This document shows, piece after piece, positions 48,860 to 57,172 of a stretch of 64,000 nt of DNA (position 1 is its first letter; each line of letters opens with the position of its first letter). Location: contig NZ_JALJRY010000009.1 of the NCBI RefSeq assembly GCF_024519455.1, forward strand, positions 217,168 to 281,167, read 5' to 3'. The DNA comes from Streptomyces sp. STR69 (GTDB lineage Bacteria; Actinomycetota; Actinomycetes; Streptomycetales; Streptomycetaceae). The notes under the pieces were generated by a model. The model had not been told where the DNA came from, did no database searches, and saw only the letters and a program-made list of their open reading frames with translations. Position numbers and translations under genes: made by a program.

Positions 48860-50791
48860 ATGTCCGCTCCATCCAGCAAACCCACCGTCACCGAGCGAGA
48901 AGCCCGGCAGGTGGCGGAGGCCGCCCGGGAACAGGACTGGCGCAAGCCCAGCTTCGCCAAGGAACTGTTCCTCGGCCGCTTCCGGCTCGACCTCATCCAC
49001 CCCCACCCGCTCCCGCCCGACGAGGACGTGCGGCGCGGCGAGGAGTTCCTCGCGAAGCTGCGCGTCTTCTGCGAGACCGAGATCGACGCCGCCCGCATCG
49101 AACGCGAGGCCCGCATCCCCGACGAGGTCATCGCCGGCCTCAAGCAGCTCGGCGCCCTCGGCATGAAGATCGACACCAAGTACGGCGGCCTCGGCCTCAC
49201 CCAGGTGTACTACAACAAGGCGCTGGCGCTGGCGGGCTCGGCCTGCCCGGCGGTCGGTGTGCTGCTCTCGGCACATCAGTCGATCGGCGTACCGCAGCCG
49301 CTGAAGCTGTTCGGCACGGACGAGCAGAAGGCGGAGTTCCTGCCGCGCTGCGCCCGCACCGACATCAGCGCCTTCCTGCTCACCGAACCGGACGTCGGCT
49401 CCGACCCGGCACGCCTGGCGACCAGCGCGGTGCGGGACGGGGACGCGTACGTCCTCGACGGGGTGAAGCTGTGGACCACCAACGGCGTGGTCGCCGATCT
49501 GCTGGTCGTGATGGCCCGGGTGCCGAAGACCGAGGACAGCAGGGGCGGCATCACGGCGTTCGTCGTGGAGGCCGACTCGCCCGGCATCACCGTCGAGAAC
49601 CGCAACGCCTTCATGGGCCTGCGCGGTATCGAGAACGGCGTCACCCGTTTCCACCAGGTCCGGGTCCCGGCCGCCAACCGCATCGGCCCCGAGGGCGCGG
49701 GCCTGAAGATCGCCCTCACCACCCTCAACACCGGCCGCCTCTCCCTCCCCGCGTCCTGCGTCGCGGCCGGCAAGTGGTGCTTGAAGATCGCCCGCGAATG
49801 GTCGGCGGCCCGTGAGCAGTGGGGCAGGCCCATCGCCGAGCACGAGGCCGTGGGCAAGAAGATCTCCTTCATCGCGGCCACGACCTTCGCCCTGGAGGCC
49901 GTACTCGACCTGTCCTCGCAGATGGCCGACGAGGACCGCAACGACATCCGTATCGAGGGCGCGCTCGCCAAGCTCTTCGCGTCCGAGATGGGCTGGCTGA
50001 TGGCCGACGAGCTGGTCCAGATCCGCGGCGGCCGGGGCTTCGAGACGGCCGAATCCCTCGCGGCCCGCGGCGAGAAGGCGGTCCCCGCCGAACAGGTCCT
50101 GCGCGACCTCCGGATCAACCGCATCTTCGAGGGCTCGACGGAGATCATGCACCTCCTCATCGCCCGCGAGGCCGTAGACGCCCACCTCAAGGTCGCCGGC
50201 GACCTCATCGACCCCGACAAGTCCCTCCAGGACAAGGCGAAAGCGGGCGCGAACGCGGGTGTCTTCTACGCCAAGTGGCTCCCGAAACTGGTCGCGGGCA
50301 GCGGCCAACTCCCGGGCACGTACGGCGAGTTCCGCCACGGCATCGACCTCTCCAAGCACCTTCGCTACGTCGAGCGCAGTGCCCGCAAACTGGCCCGCTC
50401 CACCTTCTACGCCATGTCCCGCTGGCAGGGCCGGATGGAGACCAAGCAGGGCTTCCTGGGCCGGATCGTGGACATCGGCGCCGAGCTGTTCGCGATGAGC
50501 GCGGTCTGCGTACGGGCCGAACTCCTGCGCACCCAGGGCGAACACGGCCGCGAGGCCTACCAACTCGCCGACGCCTTCTGCCAGCAGTCCCGCATCCGCG
50601 TCGAGGAACTCTTCGGCCGACTCTGGACCAACACCGACGACCTCGACCGCAAGGTGGTCAAGGGAGTCATGGGCGGCGCGTACACGTGGCTGGAGGAGGG
50701 CATCGTCGACCCGTCGGGCGAAGGACCCTGGATCGCCGACACGACCCCGGGCCCGTCCAAGGCGGACAACGTGCATCGCCCGGTCAACTGA
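48860..50791 (+). CDS. acyl-CoA dehydrogenase
   Basis: 643 residues, longer than classical 380-residue enzymes because of a 190-residue C-terminal extension after the standard fold, as in very-long-chain-type (ACADVL/FadE) members. Flavin and substrate motifs are FLLTEPDVGSDP, LWTTNG and AREQWGRPI; the catalytic base is expected in the RIFEGSTEIMHLLIAREA block. It performs the first oxidation of fatty-acid beta-oxidation. ATG 48860 is preferred to GTG 48851 because GAGGTGA fits only the former. No other beta-oxidation gene is adjacent. Confidence 0.87.
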   Translation: MSAPSSKPTVTEREARQVAEAAREQDWRKPSFAKELFLGRFRLDLIHPHPLPPDEDVRRGEEFLAKLRVFCETEIDAARIEREARIPDEVIAGLKQLGALGMKIDTKYGGLGLTQVYYNKALALAGSACPAVGVLLSAHQSIGVPQPLKLFGTDEQKAEFLPRCARTDISAFLLTEPDVGSDPARLATSAVRDGDAYVLDGVKLWTTNGVVADLLVVMARVPKTEDSRGGITAFVVEADSPGITVENRNAFMGLRGIENGVTRFHQVRVPAANRIGPEGAGLKIALTTLNTGRLSLPASCVAAGKWCLKIAREWSAAREQWGRPIAEHEAVGKKISFIAATTFALEAVLDLSSQMADEDRNDIRIEGALAKLFASEMGWLMADELVQIRGGRGFETAESLAARGEKAVPAEQVLRDLRINRIFEGSTEIMHLLIAREAVDAHLKVAGDLIDPDKSLQDKAKAGANAGVFYAKWLPKLVAGSGQLPGTYGEFRHGIDLSKHLRYVERSARKLARSTFYAMSRWQGRMETKQGFLGRIVDIGAELFAMSAVCVRAELLRTQGEHGREAYQLADAFCQQSRIRVEELFGRLWTNTDDLDRKVVKGVMGGAYTWLEEGIVDPSGEGPWIADTTPGPSKADNVHRPVN

Positions 50792-50798
50792 CCCCGGA

Positions 50799-51248
50799 TC
50801 AGCAGTACTTGTCGCTCGGATCCCGTGTCGTCCAGGAGCAGGTGTCGACCTTGCTGCCGGTCGATCTGGTCAGCGTCGCCGTGTCCTTGGTGTTGTTCCA
50901 GACGTACCAGCCGCGGTTCTGGTAGGTGTTCGACGCGGTGTCCCTGCCGGTGCCGGTGTGCACCTTGATGTACTTGCCGGCGCCGATCTTGATGTTCTTG
51001 AAGACGTAGCGGTGGTTCGAGACGTCCTTGAGGACCCATCCCTTGAGGGAGATCGCCGACCGGCTGGTGTTCTTGATCTGCACCCACTCGGCGTTGAGGC
51101 TCGTGTTGGAGCCGTGGTCCGAGCCCGGGCTGTCGAACCAGACGTGGTAGATCGTGACCCCGCCGGCGGCCTCGGCCGGGGTGCTCAGCAGTGTGCCGGT
51201 GAGTATCGCGGCGCCCGCGAGCGCGGGCAGAGCAGCGCGTATCCGCAT
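50799..51248 (-). CDS. secreted lamin-tail-domain protein
   Basis: 149 residues. Sec signal peptide to about 28 (AEA-AGGV) followed by a single lamin-tail (LTD) immunoglobulin-like domain: EWVQIKNTSRSAISLKGWVLKD, then YVFKNIKIGAGKYIKVHTG and GWYVWNNTKDTATL. Two cysteines (SKVDTCSW and the C-terminal KYC) may pair. In bacteria such domains serve as surface or DNA/envelope-binding modules; no enzymatic residues are present. GGGGGGA precedes the ATG. It is convergent with the acyl-CoA dehydrogenase gene. Confidence 0.82.
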   Translation of the reverse strand: MRIRAALPALAGAAILTGTLLSTPAEAAGGVTIYHVWFDSPGSDHGSNTSLNAEWVQIKNTSRSAISLKGWVLKDVSNHRYVFKNIKIGAGKYIKVHTGTGRDTASNTYQNRGWYVWNNTKDTATLTRSTGSKVDTCSWTTRDPSDKYC

Positions 51249-51436
51249 GGAGAATCCCCCCAGGATGTCGTCCACTGGCCGGTCGTCCACCGGCGCAGGA
51301 CTGAAGTGTTATCACAAGACCTTCACGCCGTATTCACAAAGGGGGATTTCCCTTCAATCACCGACGAGAGCTGATAAGCCACCCACCCGAGGGAACCGCT
51401 GTCCACCTGGCCACCCGTTGCGGCAACAATGGAGGG

Positions 51437-52708
51437 ATGAGCGACAGTCCAGCACCCCTCGCCGACCCACATCTCGTCTACGACCCCGTCGTGGGCGACG
51501 GTCCCAAGGCCCTGGTGATCCTCGGCTCCACCGGATCCATCGGCACCCAGGCCATCGACCTGGTGCTGCGCAACCCGGACCGCTTCCGGGTCACCGCACT
51601 CTCCGCCAACGGCGGCCGGGTCGGACTCCTCGCCGAGCAGGCGTACCAACTGAGGGTGCGGACGGTCGCGGTCGCCCGCGAGGACGTCGTACCGGCACTG
51701 CGTGAAGCGCTCACCGCGCAGTACGGCACCGGGGAGCCGCTGCCCGAGATCCTGGCGGGCCCGGACGCGGCCACGCAGCTCGCGGGCTCCCCGGACTGCC
51801 ACACCGTGCTGAACGGCATCACCGGGTCCATCGGCCTCGCGCCCACCCTCGCCGCCCTGGAGGCGGGCCGCGTCCTCGCGCTCGCCAACAAGGAGTCGCT
51901 CATCGTCGGCGGCCCGCTGGTGAAGGCGCTCGCCAAGCCCGGACAGATCATCCCGGTGGACTCCGAACACGCGGCCCTCTTCCAGGCGCTCGCGTCCGGC
52001 ACCCGCGCCGACGTCCGCAAGCTCGTCGTCACCGCGTCCGGCGGCCCCTTCCGGGGTCGTACGAAGGCGGACCTGGCGCGAGTGACCGTAGAAGAGGCCC
52101 TCGCGCACCCCACCTGGGCGATGGGCCCGGTGATCACGATCAACTCGGCGACCCTGGTGAACAAGGGGCTCGAAGTGATCGAGGCACACCTGCTGTACGA
52201 CATTCCCTTCGATCGCATTGAGGTGGTCGTGCACCCGCAGTCGTATGTCCACTCGATGGTGGAATTCACGGACGGATCGACGATCGCCCAGGCGACGCCC
52301 CCCGACATGCGGGGGCCGATCGCCATCGGGCTCGGCTGGCCCGAGCGGGTCCCGGACGCGGCGCCCGCGTTCGACTGGAGCAAGGCGTCGACGTGGGAGT
52401 TCTTCCCGCTCGACACCGAGGCGTTCCCCTCCGTCGGCCTCGCCCGGCATGTGGGACAGCTCGCGGGCACGGCTCCGGCGGTGTTCAATGCGGCGAACGA
52501 GGAGTGCGTGGAGGCGTTCCGCGCGGGCGCGCTGCCGTTCAACGGAATCATGGAGACGGTGACACGGGTGGTCGAGGAACACGGGACACCGGCCACGGGA
52601 ACCTCGCTCACCGTGCCGGACGTCCTCGAAGCGGAGACCTGGGCGCGCGCCCGGGCCCGCGAACTGACAGCGCAGACGACCACGGCGAACGCGGAGGCGC
52701 GTGCATGA
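51437..52708 (+). CDS. dxr: 1-deoxy-D-xylulose 5-phosphate reductoisomerase
   Basis: 423 residues. It makes 2-C-methyl-D-erythritol 4-phosphate, the committed step of the MEP isoprenoid pathway. The NADPH site is ILGSTGSIGTQ (28-38); metal and substrate residues lie in ALANKESLIVGG and PVDSEHAALFQAL, and the flexible loop in TASGGPFRGR. GGAGGG lies directly against the ATG, closer than usual, so translation may begin slightly downstream or be weak. The stop overlaps the protease start (ATGA), and ispG follows, a grouping recalled for actinobacteria. Confidence 0.95.
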   Translation: MSDSPAPLADPHLVYDPVVGDGPKALVILGSTGSIGTQAIDLVLRNPDRFRVTALSANGGRVGLLAEQAYQLRVRTVAVAREDVVPALREALTAQYGTGEPLPEILAGPDAATQLAGSPDCHTVLNGITGSIGLAPTLAALEAGRVLALANKESLIVGGPLVKALAKPGQIIPVDSEHAALFQALASGTRADVRKLVVTASGGPFRGRTKADLARVTVEEALAHPTWAMGPVITINSATLVNKGLEVIEAHLLYDIPFDRIEVVVHPQSYVHSMVEFTDGSTIAQATPPDMRGPIAIGLGWPERVPDAAPAFDWSKASTWEFFPLDTEAFPSVGLARHVGQLAGTAPAVFNAANEECVEAFRAGALPFNGIMETVTRVVEEHGTPATGTSLTVPDVLEAETWARARARELTAQTTTANAEARA

Positions 52709-54009
52709 CAGCCCTGATGATGATCCTCGGCATAGTCGTCTTCGCGGTCGGCCTGCTGGTGTCGATCGCCTGGCACGAGCTGGGGCATCTCTCGACGGCG
52801 AAGCTCTTCGGCATCCGGGTGCCCCAATACATGGTCGGCTTCGGCCCGACCATCTGGTCCCGGAAGAAGGGCGACACCGAGTACGGGTTCAAGGCCATCC
52901 CGTTCGGCGGCTACATCCGCATGATCGGCATGTTCCCGCCCGGCGACGACGGCCGGATCACCGCCCGCTCCACCTCGCCCTGGCGCAGCATGATCGAGGA
53001 CGCCCGCTCGGCGGCCTTCGAGGAACTCCAGCCCGGCGACGAGACCCGCCTCTTCTACACCCGCAAACCCTGGAAACGGGTCATCGTGATGTTCGCGGGC
53101 CCCTTCATGAACCTCATCCTGGCGGTGGCGCTCTTCCTCACCGTCCTGATGGGCTTCGGGATCTCGCAGCAGACCAACACGGTCAGCTCGGTCTCCCAGT
53201 GCGTGATCGCGCAGAGCCAGAACCGCGACACCTGCAGGTCGACCGACCCGGCCTCCCCGGCCGCCGCGGCAGGCCTCAAGGCGGGCGACAAGATCCTCAG
53301 CTTCAACGGCGTGAAGACGACGGACTGGAACAAGCTCTCCGACCTGATCCGCGCGGCCCCCGGCAAGACGGTCCCGATCGTCGTCGAGCGCAAGGGCCAG
53401 GAAGTCACCCTGCACGCGAAGATCGCCAGCAACCAGGTCGCCAAGAAGGACTCCAGCGGCCAGATCGTCCAGGGCAAGTACGTCACCGCCGGCTTCCTCG
53501 GCTTCAGCGCGGCCACCGGCATCGTCCGCCAGGACCTCGGCGACTCGGTCACCTGGATGACCGACCGCATGGGCGAGGCCGTCGACTCCATCGCGGCCCT
53601 CCCCGGCAAGATCCCGGCCCTGTGGAACGCGGCCTTCGACGGCGCCCCCCGCCAGGCCGACTCCCCGATGGGCGTGGTCGGCGCGGCCCGCGTCGGCGGC
53701 GAGATCTTCACCCTCGACATTCCGCCCACCCAGCAGCTGGCCATGGCCCTGATGCTGGTCGCCGGCTTCAACCTCTCCCTGTTCCTCTTCAACATGCTCC
53801 CGCTGCTCCCGCTCGACGGCGGGCATGTCGCGGGCGCGCTGTGGGAGGCGCTGCGCCGCAACCTGGCGAAGGTGCTCAAGCGCCCGGACCCGGGCCCGTT
53901 CGACGTGGCGAAGCTGATGCCGGTCGCATATGTCGTGGCAGGGATCTTCGTCTGCTTCACGTTGCTCGTCCTCGTGGCGGACGTGGTTAACCCGGTGAAA
54001 ATCTCCTAG
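52705..54009 (+). CDS. rseP: RseP-type site-2 intramembrane metalloprotease
   Basis: 434 residues. Zinc motif H24-E-L-G-H28 in the first membrane helix, a second metal ligand Asp in NMLPLLPLDGGHV near the C-terminus, and a PDZ domain between (about 175-265, AAGLKAGDKILSFNGVKT). Four membrane segments. It cleaves membrane-embedded proteins such as anti-sigma factors or signal-peptide remnants. Coupled to dxr by a 4-base overlap. The family and topology are clear; its targets are not known from sequence. Confidence 0.9.
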   Translation: MTALMMILGIVVFAVGLLVSIAWHELGHLSTAKLFGIRVPQYMVGFGPTIWSRKKGDTEYGFKAIPFGGYIRMIGMFPPGDDGRITARSTSPWRSMIEDARSAAFEELQPGDETRLFYTRKPWKRVIVMFAGPFMNLILAVALFLTVLMGFGISQQTNTVSSVSQCVIAQSQNRDTCRSTDPASPAAAAGLKAGDKILSFNGVKTTDWNKLSDLIRAAPGKTVPIVVERKGQEVTLHAKIASNQVAKKDSSGQIVQGKYVTAGFLGFSAATGIVRQDLGDSVTWMTDRMGEAVDSIAALPGKIPALWNAAFDGAPRQADSPMGVVGAARVGGEIFTLDIPPTQQLAMALMLVAGFNLSLFLFNMLPLLPLDGGHVAGALWEALRRNLAKVLKRPDPGPFDVAKLMPVAYVVAGIFVCFTLLVLVADVVNPVKIS

Positions 54010-54024
54010 CCACCCCTGGTTCGT

Positions 54025-54055
54025 GGCGGCCTCGCATCCTTGGTGCGGGGCCGCC
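54025..54055 (+). terminator. hairpin after the protease gene
   Basis: A 12-bp stem with one wobble (54025-54036 with 54044-54055), 7-base loop, 16 bases after the stop. It suggests that ispG is read at least partly from its own promoter. Confidence 0.6.
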
Positions 54056-54211
54056 CTCCATTGAGTGGGTTTACGGGCGATGGGGGTCCCCCCGCCGAGT
54101 GGATTCGAGGTGGGGGAGTGCTCGGGCCCGCACGCTTGACGTAATCTCGAAGCCTGGAGCCCGCTGTTCCGGGACCGGGGCCTTGATCCACGACTTGGGG
54201 TTGCACAGCAG

Positions 54212-55369
54212 ATGACTGCGATTTCTCTCGGCATTCCGTCCGTTCCGACCAGGCTCGCCGAGCGCCGCAAGAGCCGGCAGATCCAGGTCGGGTCCGTGGC
54301 GGTCGGCGGCGACGCGCCGGTGTCCGTGCAGTCCATGACGACCACCCGCACGTCGGACATCGGCGCCACGCTCCAGCAGATCGCCGAGCTGACCGCGTCC
54401 GGCTGCCAGATCGTCCGCGTGGCCTGCCCCACGCAGGACGACGCCGACGCCCTCGCGACCATCGCCCGCAAGTCGCAGATCCCGGTGATCGCGGACATCC
54501 ACTTCCAGCCGAAGTACGTCTTCGCCGCGATCGAGGCCGGCTGCGCGGCGGTCCGCGTGAACCCGGGCAACATCAAGCAGTTCGACGACAAGGTCAAGGA
54601 GATCGCGCGGGCCGCGAAGGACCACGGCACCCCGATCCGCATCGGCGTGAACGCGGGCTCGCTGGACAGCCGACTGCTGAAGAAGTACGGCAAGGCGACC
54701 CCCGAGGCGCTGGCCGAGTCCGCCCTCTGGGAAGCGTCCCTCTTCGAGGAGCACGGCTTCCAGGACATCAAGATCTCGGTGAAGCACAACGACCCGGTCG
54801 TGATGGTCGAGGCCTACCGCCAGCTCGCCGCCCAGTGCGACTACCCCCTCCACCTCGGCGTCACCGAGGCGGGCCCCGCCTTCCAGGGCACGATCAAGTC
54901 GGCCGTGGCTTTCGGCGCCCTCCTCTCGCAGGGCATCGGCGACACGATCCGGGTGTCGTTGTCCGCCCCGCCGGTCGAGGAGGTCAAGGTCGGCAACCAG
55001 ATCCTGGAGTCGCTGAACCTCAAGCCCCGCCGCCTGGAGATCGTCTCCTGCCCCTCCTGCGGACGCGCCCAGGTCGACGTCTACAAGCTGGCCGAGGAGG
55101 TCACGGCGGGCCTGGAGGGCATGGAGGTCCCGCTGCGCGTGGCCGTCATGGGCTGCGTGGTGAACGGTCCGGGCGAGGCCCGCGAGGCCGACCTCGGCGT
55201 CGCCTCCGGCAACGGCAAGGGCCAGATCTTCGTGAAGGGCGAGGTCATCAAGACCGTCCCCGAGTCGAAGATCGTCGAGACCCTGATCGAGGAGGCGATG
55301 AAGATCGCCGAGCAGATGGAGGCGGACGGGGTGGCTTCGGGCGAGCCGACGGTCGCGGTGGCGGGCTGA
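54212..55369 (+). CDS. ispG: 4-hydroxy-3-methylbut-2-enyl diphosphate synthase (flavodoxin)
   Basis: 385 residues. It converts methylerythritol cyclodiphosphate to HMBPP, the sixth MEP-pathway step, using a [4Fe-4S] cluster. Cluster ligands are C280 and C283 (SCPSCGR) and C315 (MGCVVNGPGE), with E322 as fourth ligand. N-terminal TIM barrel shows VQSMTTT and HFQPKYVFAA. Works in the same pathway as dxr two genes upstream. The ATG at 54212 has only a weak ribosome-binding site (GGGGTTGC). Confidence 0.95.
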   Translation: MTAISLGIPSVPTRLAERRKSRQIQVGSVAVGGDAPVSVQSMTTTRTSDIGATLQQIAELTASGCQIVRVACPTQDDADALATIARKSQIPVIADIHFQPKYVFAAIEAGCAAVRVNPGNIKQFDDKVKEIARAAKDHGTPIRIGVNAGSLDSRLLKKYGKATPEALAESALWEASLFEEHGFQDIKISVKHNDPVVMVEAYRQLAAQCDYPLHLGVTEAGPAFQGTIKSAVAFGALLSQGIGDTIRVSLSAPPVEEVKVGNQILESLNLKPRRLEIVSCPSCGRAQVDVYKLAEEVTAGLEGMEVPLRVAVMGCVVNGPGEAREADLGVASGNGKGQIFVKGEVIKTVPESKIVETLIEEAMKIAEQMEADGVASGEPTVAVAG

Positions 55370-55401
55370 GTCGGTTCGCTTCGCAGCGCGCCCTGGCACT
55401 G

Positions 55402-55472
55402 ACAGCCCGTCCGGCGTTTGAGGACGAGGCCGTCCAGGCCGACAGCGGGGGTCTGGGGGCGGCAGCCCCCAG
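55402..55472 (+). repeat. dispersed Streptomyces repeat with terminator hairpin
   Basis: CAGCCCGTCCGGCGTTTGAG and the following GGACGAGGC block lead to GCGGGGGTCTGGGGGCGG; this combination is a widely scattered Streptomyces element, recalled from many genomes. Its end forms CTGGGGGC/GCCCCCAG (55453-55460 with 55465-55472), an 8-bp hairpin that probably terminates ispG transcription. Confidence 0.75.
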
Positions 55473-55584
55473 AGACGCCCAGCTGTCCCGCCTCCGCGGA
55501 AAAGCAAGCGGCACGGGGCGGCACCGCTCAGCTTCCGCAGGTACAGTGCGGAGATCAGCAGACCCTCAGGGTGAGGTCCCGTAC

Positions 55585-56433
55585 GTGTTGACCCAGACCA
55601 CCTCTCGGGTGCTCGAACCGAGCGACCTGGACGCCGCGCTCGCCGTACTGGACCGCGAGCCGGTCACGAACGCCTTCGTGACCTCGCGCGTGCAGGTCGC
55701 GGGCCTGGACCCGTGGCGCCTCGGCGGCGAGATGTGGGGCTGGTACGAGGACGGCATGCTGACGTCCCTCTGCTACGCGGGCGCCAACCTCGTCCCGATC
55801 TGCGCCACCCCTCGGGCGATCCGCGCGTTCGCGGACCGCGCCCGCCGGGCGGGCCGCCGCTGCTCCTCCATCGTCGGCCCCGCCGAGGCCACCGCCCAAC
55901 TCTGGCGCCTCCTCGAACCGAGCTGGGGCCCGGCCCGAGAGGTCCGCGCCCACCAGCCCCTGATGGTCGCCGACCGCATGCCCACCGACATCGCTCCCGA
56001 TCCCTACGTCCGTCGCATCCGCAAGGACGAGATGGAGACGATCATGCCGGCGTGCGTGGCGATGTTCACCGAGGAGGTCGGCGTCTCCCCGCTGGCAGGC
56101 GACGGCGGTCTCCTGTACCAGGCCCGAGTGGCCGAACTCGTGGGCTCCGGCCGCTCGTTCGCCCGCCTCGACGAGTACGGCAAGGTCGTCTTCAAGGCCG
56201 AGATCGGCGCCGCGACGACCCAGGCCTGCCAGATCCAGGGCGTGTGGGTGGCCCCCGAGTACCGGGGCAGAGGAGTGGCGGCCCCGGCGATGGCATCGGT
56301 ACTGCGCTACGCCCTCGCAGACGTGGCCCCGGTCGTCAGCCTCTACGTCAACGACTTCAACACGCCAGCGAGAAGGGCGTACTTGAGGGTGGGCTTCCAG
56401 GAGATCGGCGCCTTCATGAGCGTCCTCTTCTGA
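55585..56433 (+). CDS. GNAT-family acetyltransferase with DUF4081 domain
   Basis: 282 residues. The N-terminal half (about 1-130) matches DUF4081-type sequence (PVTNAFVTSRV, then GEMWGWYEDG); the C-terminal half is a GNAT fold with the acetyl-CoA motif WVAPEYRGRGVAAPAMASVL and VSLYVNDFNTPARRAYLRVGF. It acetylates an unknown amine or protein. GTG 55585 follows GTGAGG. Lies just downstream of ispG, an association I recall from other Streptomyces. Confidence 0.85.
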   Translation: MLTQTTSRVLEPSDLDAALAVLDREPVTNAFVTSRVQVAGLDPWRLGGEMWGWYEDGMLTSLCYAGANLVPICATPRAIRAFADRARRAGRRCSSIVGPAEATAQLWRLLEPSWGPAREVRAHQPLMVADRMPTDIAPDPYVRRIRKDEMETIMPACVAMFTEEVGVSPLAGDGGLLYQARVAELVGSGRSFARLDEYGKVVFKAEIGAATTQACQIQGVWVAPEYRGRGVAAPAMASVLRYALADVAPVVSLYVNDFNTPARRAYLRVGFQEIGAFMSVLF

Positions 56434-56454
56434 GGTGCTCAGGGGCGAACACTC

Positions 56455-56486
56455 CAGGGGCGCGGGGAACTGCGCGCCCAGCCACA
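56455..56486. repeat. dispersed Streptomyces intergenic repeat, copy 2
   Basis: CAGGGGCGCGGGGAACTGCG followed by CGCCCAGCCACA is the reverse complement of the copy at 36821 with one difference. It lies between the two acetyltransferase genes. Confidence 0.7.
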
Positions 56487-56521
56487 TACGGCCCGCACTC
56501 ACAAGACAACCGCCACCCCCC

Positions 56522-56536
56522 TGTACTCTCCCCACA
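56522..56536 (+). promoter_or_regulatory. -10 box of a probable leaderless promoter
   Basis: TGTACT (56522-56527) lies 8 bases before the ATG at 56536, which has no ribosome-binding site. Transcription should start on or next to the ATG. No convincing -35 box is seen. Confidence 0.45.
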
Positions 56537-57099
56537 TGCGATTTCCCGGTCACGGCCACCGCCACCCCGACGACGTCGTGATCGGCCCCTTGGACCTCTC
56601 GGCCCGCGTCGACGAAGCCCTCGCCGTACAGGCCATCGCATTCGGCCTGGGCGCAGACGAGGTGGCCGTACGCAGGCAAATCGTCCTGCGCCACATGACC
56701 TACCCAGGTGCAAGAGCTCTCGGCGCCACCTCAGCGGAGCGTCTCGTCGGGTTCGTCTACGGCATGCCCAACAACCGCACCCACTGGTGGTCCACGGTCG
56801 TAGAGCCGTACCTCCGCGCCGACGGTCACGACATCTGGCTCGACAACTCCTTCGTGATCACCGAGCTGCACGTCCACCCGCACTTCCAGAACCGTGGCCT
56901 CGGTCGTTCCCTGATCACCACCATCACGGACGCCGCCGCCGAACCCCGCTCGATCCTCTCCGCGATCGACACCGACAGCCCGGCCCGCGGCCTCTACCGC
57001 TCCCTCGGCTACGAGGACCTGGCCCGCCAGGTCCTGTTCCCCAGCGCCCCGAAGCCGTACGCAGTGATGGGCGCCCCGCTGCCCCTCCGCCGTCGCTAA
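56536..57099 (+). CDS. GNAT-family acetyltransferase
   Basis: 187 residues. The acetyl-CoA binding segment ELHVHPHFQNRGLGRSLITTI (about 113-133) and the DTDSPARGLYRSLGY block define the GNAT fold. The N-terminal 50 residues carry the substrate side and include RHMTYPGARALGA. Substrate is unknown. The start lacks a Shine-Dalgarno sequence and is probably read from a leaderless message. Confidence 0.83.
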   Translation: MRFPGHGHRHPDDVVIGPLDLSARVDEALAVQAIAFGLGADEVAVRRQIVLRHMTYPGARALGATSAERLVGFVYGMPNNRTHWWSTVVEPYLRADGHDIWLDNSFVITELHVHPHFQNRGLGRSLITTITDAAAEPRSILSAIDTDSPARGLYRSLGYEDLARQVLFPSAPKPYAVMGAPLPLRRR

Positions 57100-57172
57100 C
57101 CGATTTCCACCGGCACAGCGAGCCCGGCTAACCTCCTAGCCATCACCCTTTCCCGGCAGGAGTACAGGAACC

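Noticed and set aside
51429..51437. Upstream ATG as the start of dxr
   Set aside because: ATG 51429 is out of frame with the gene; ATG 51437 begins the recognised protein even though its ribosome-binding site is very close.
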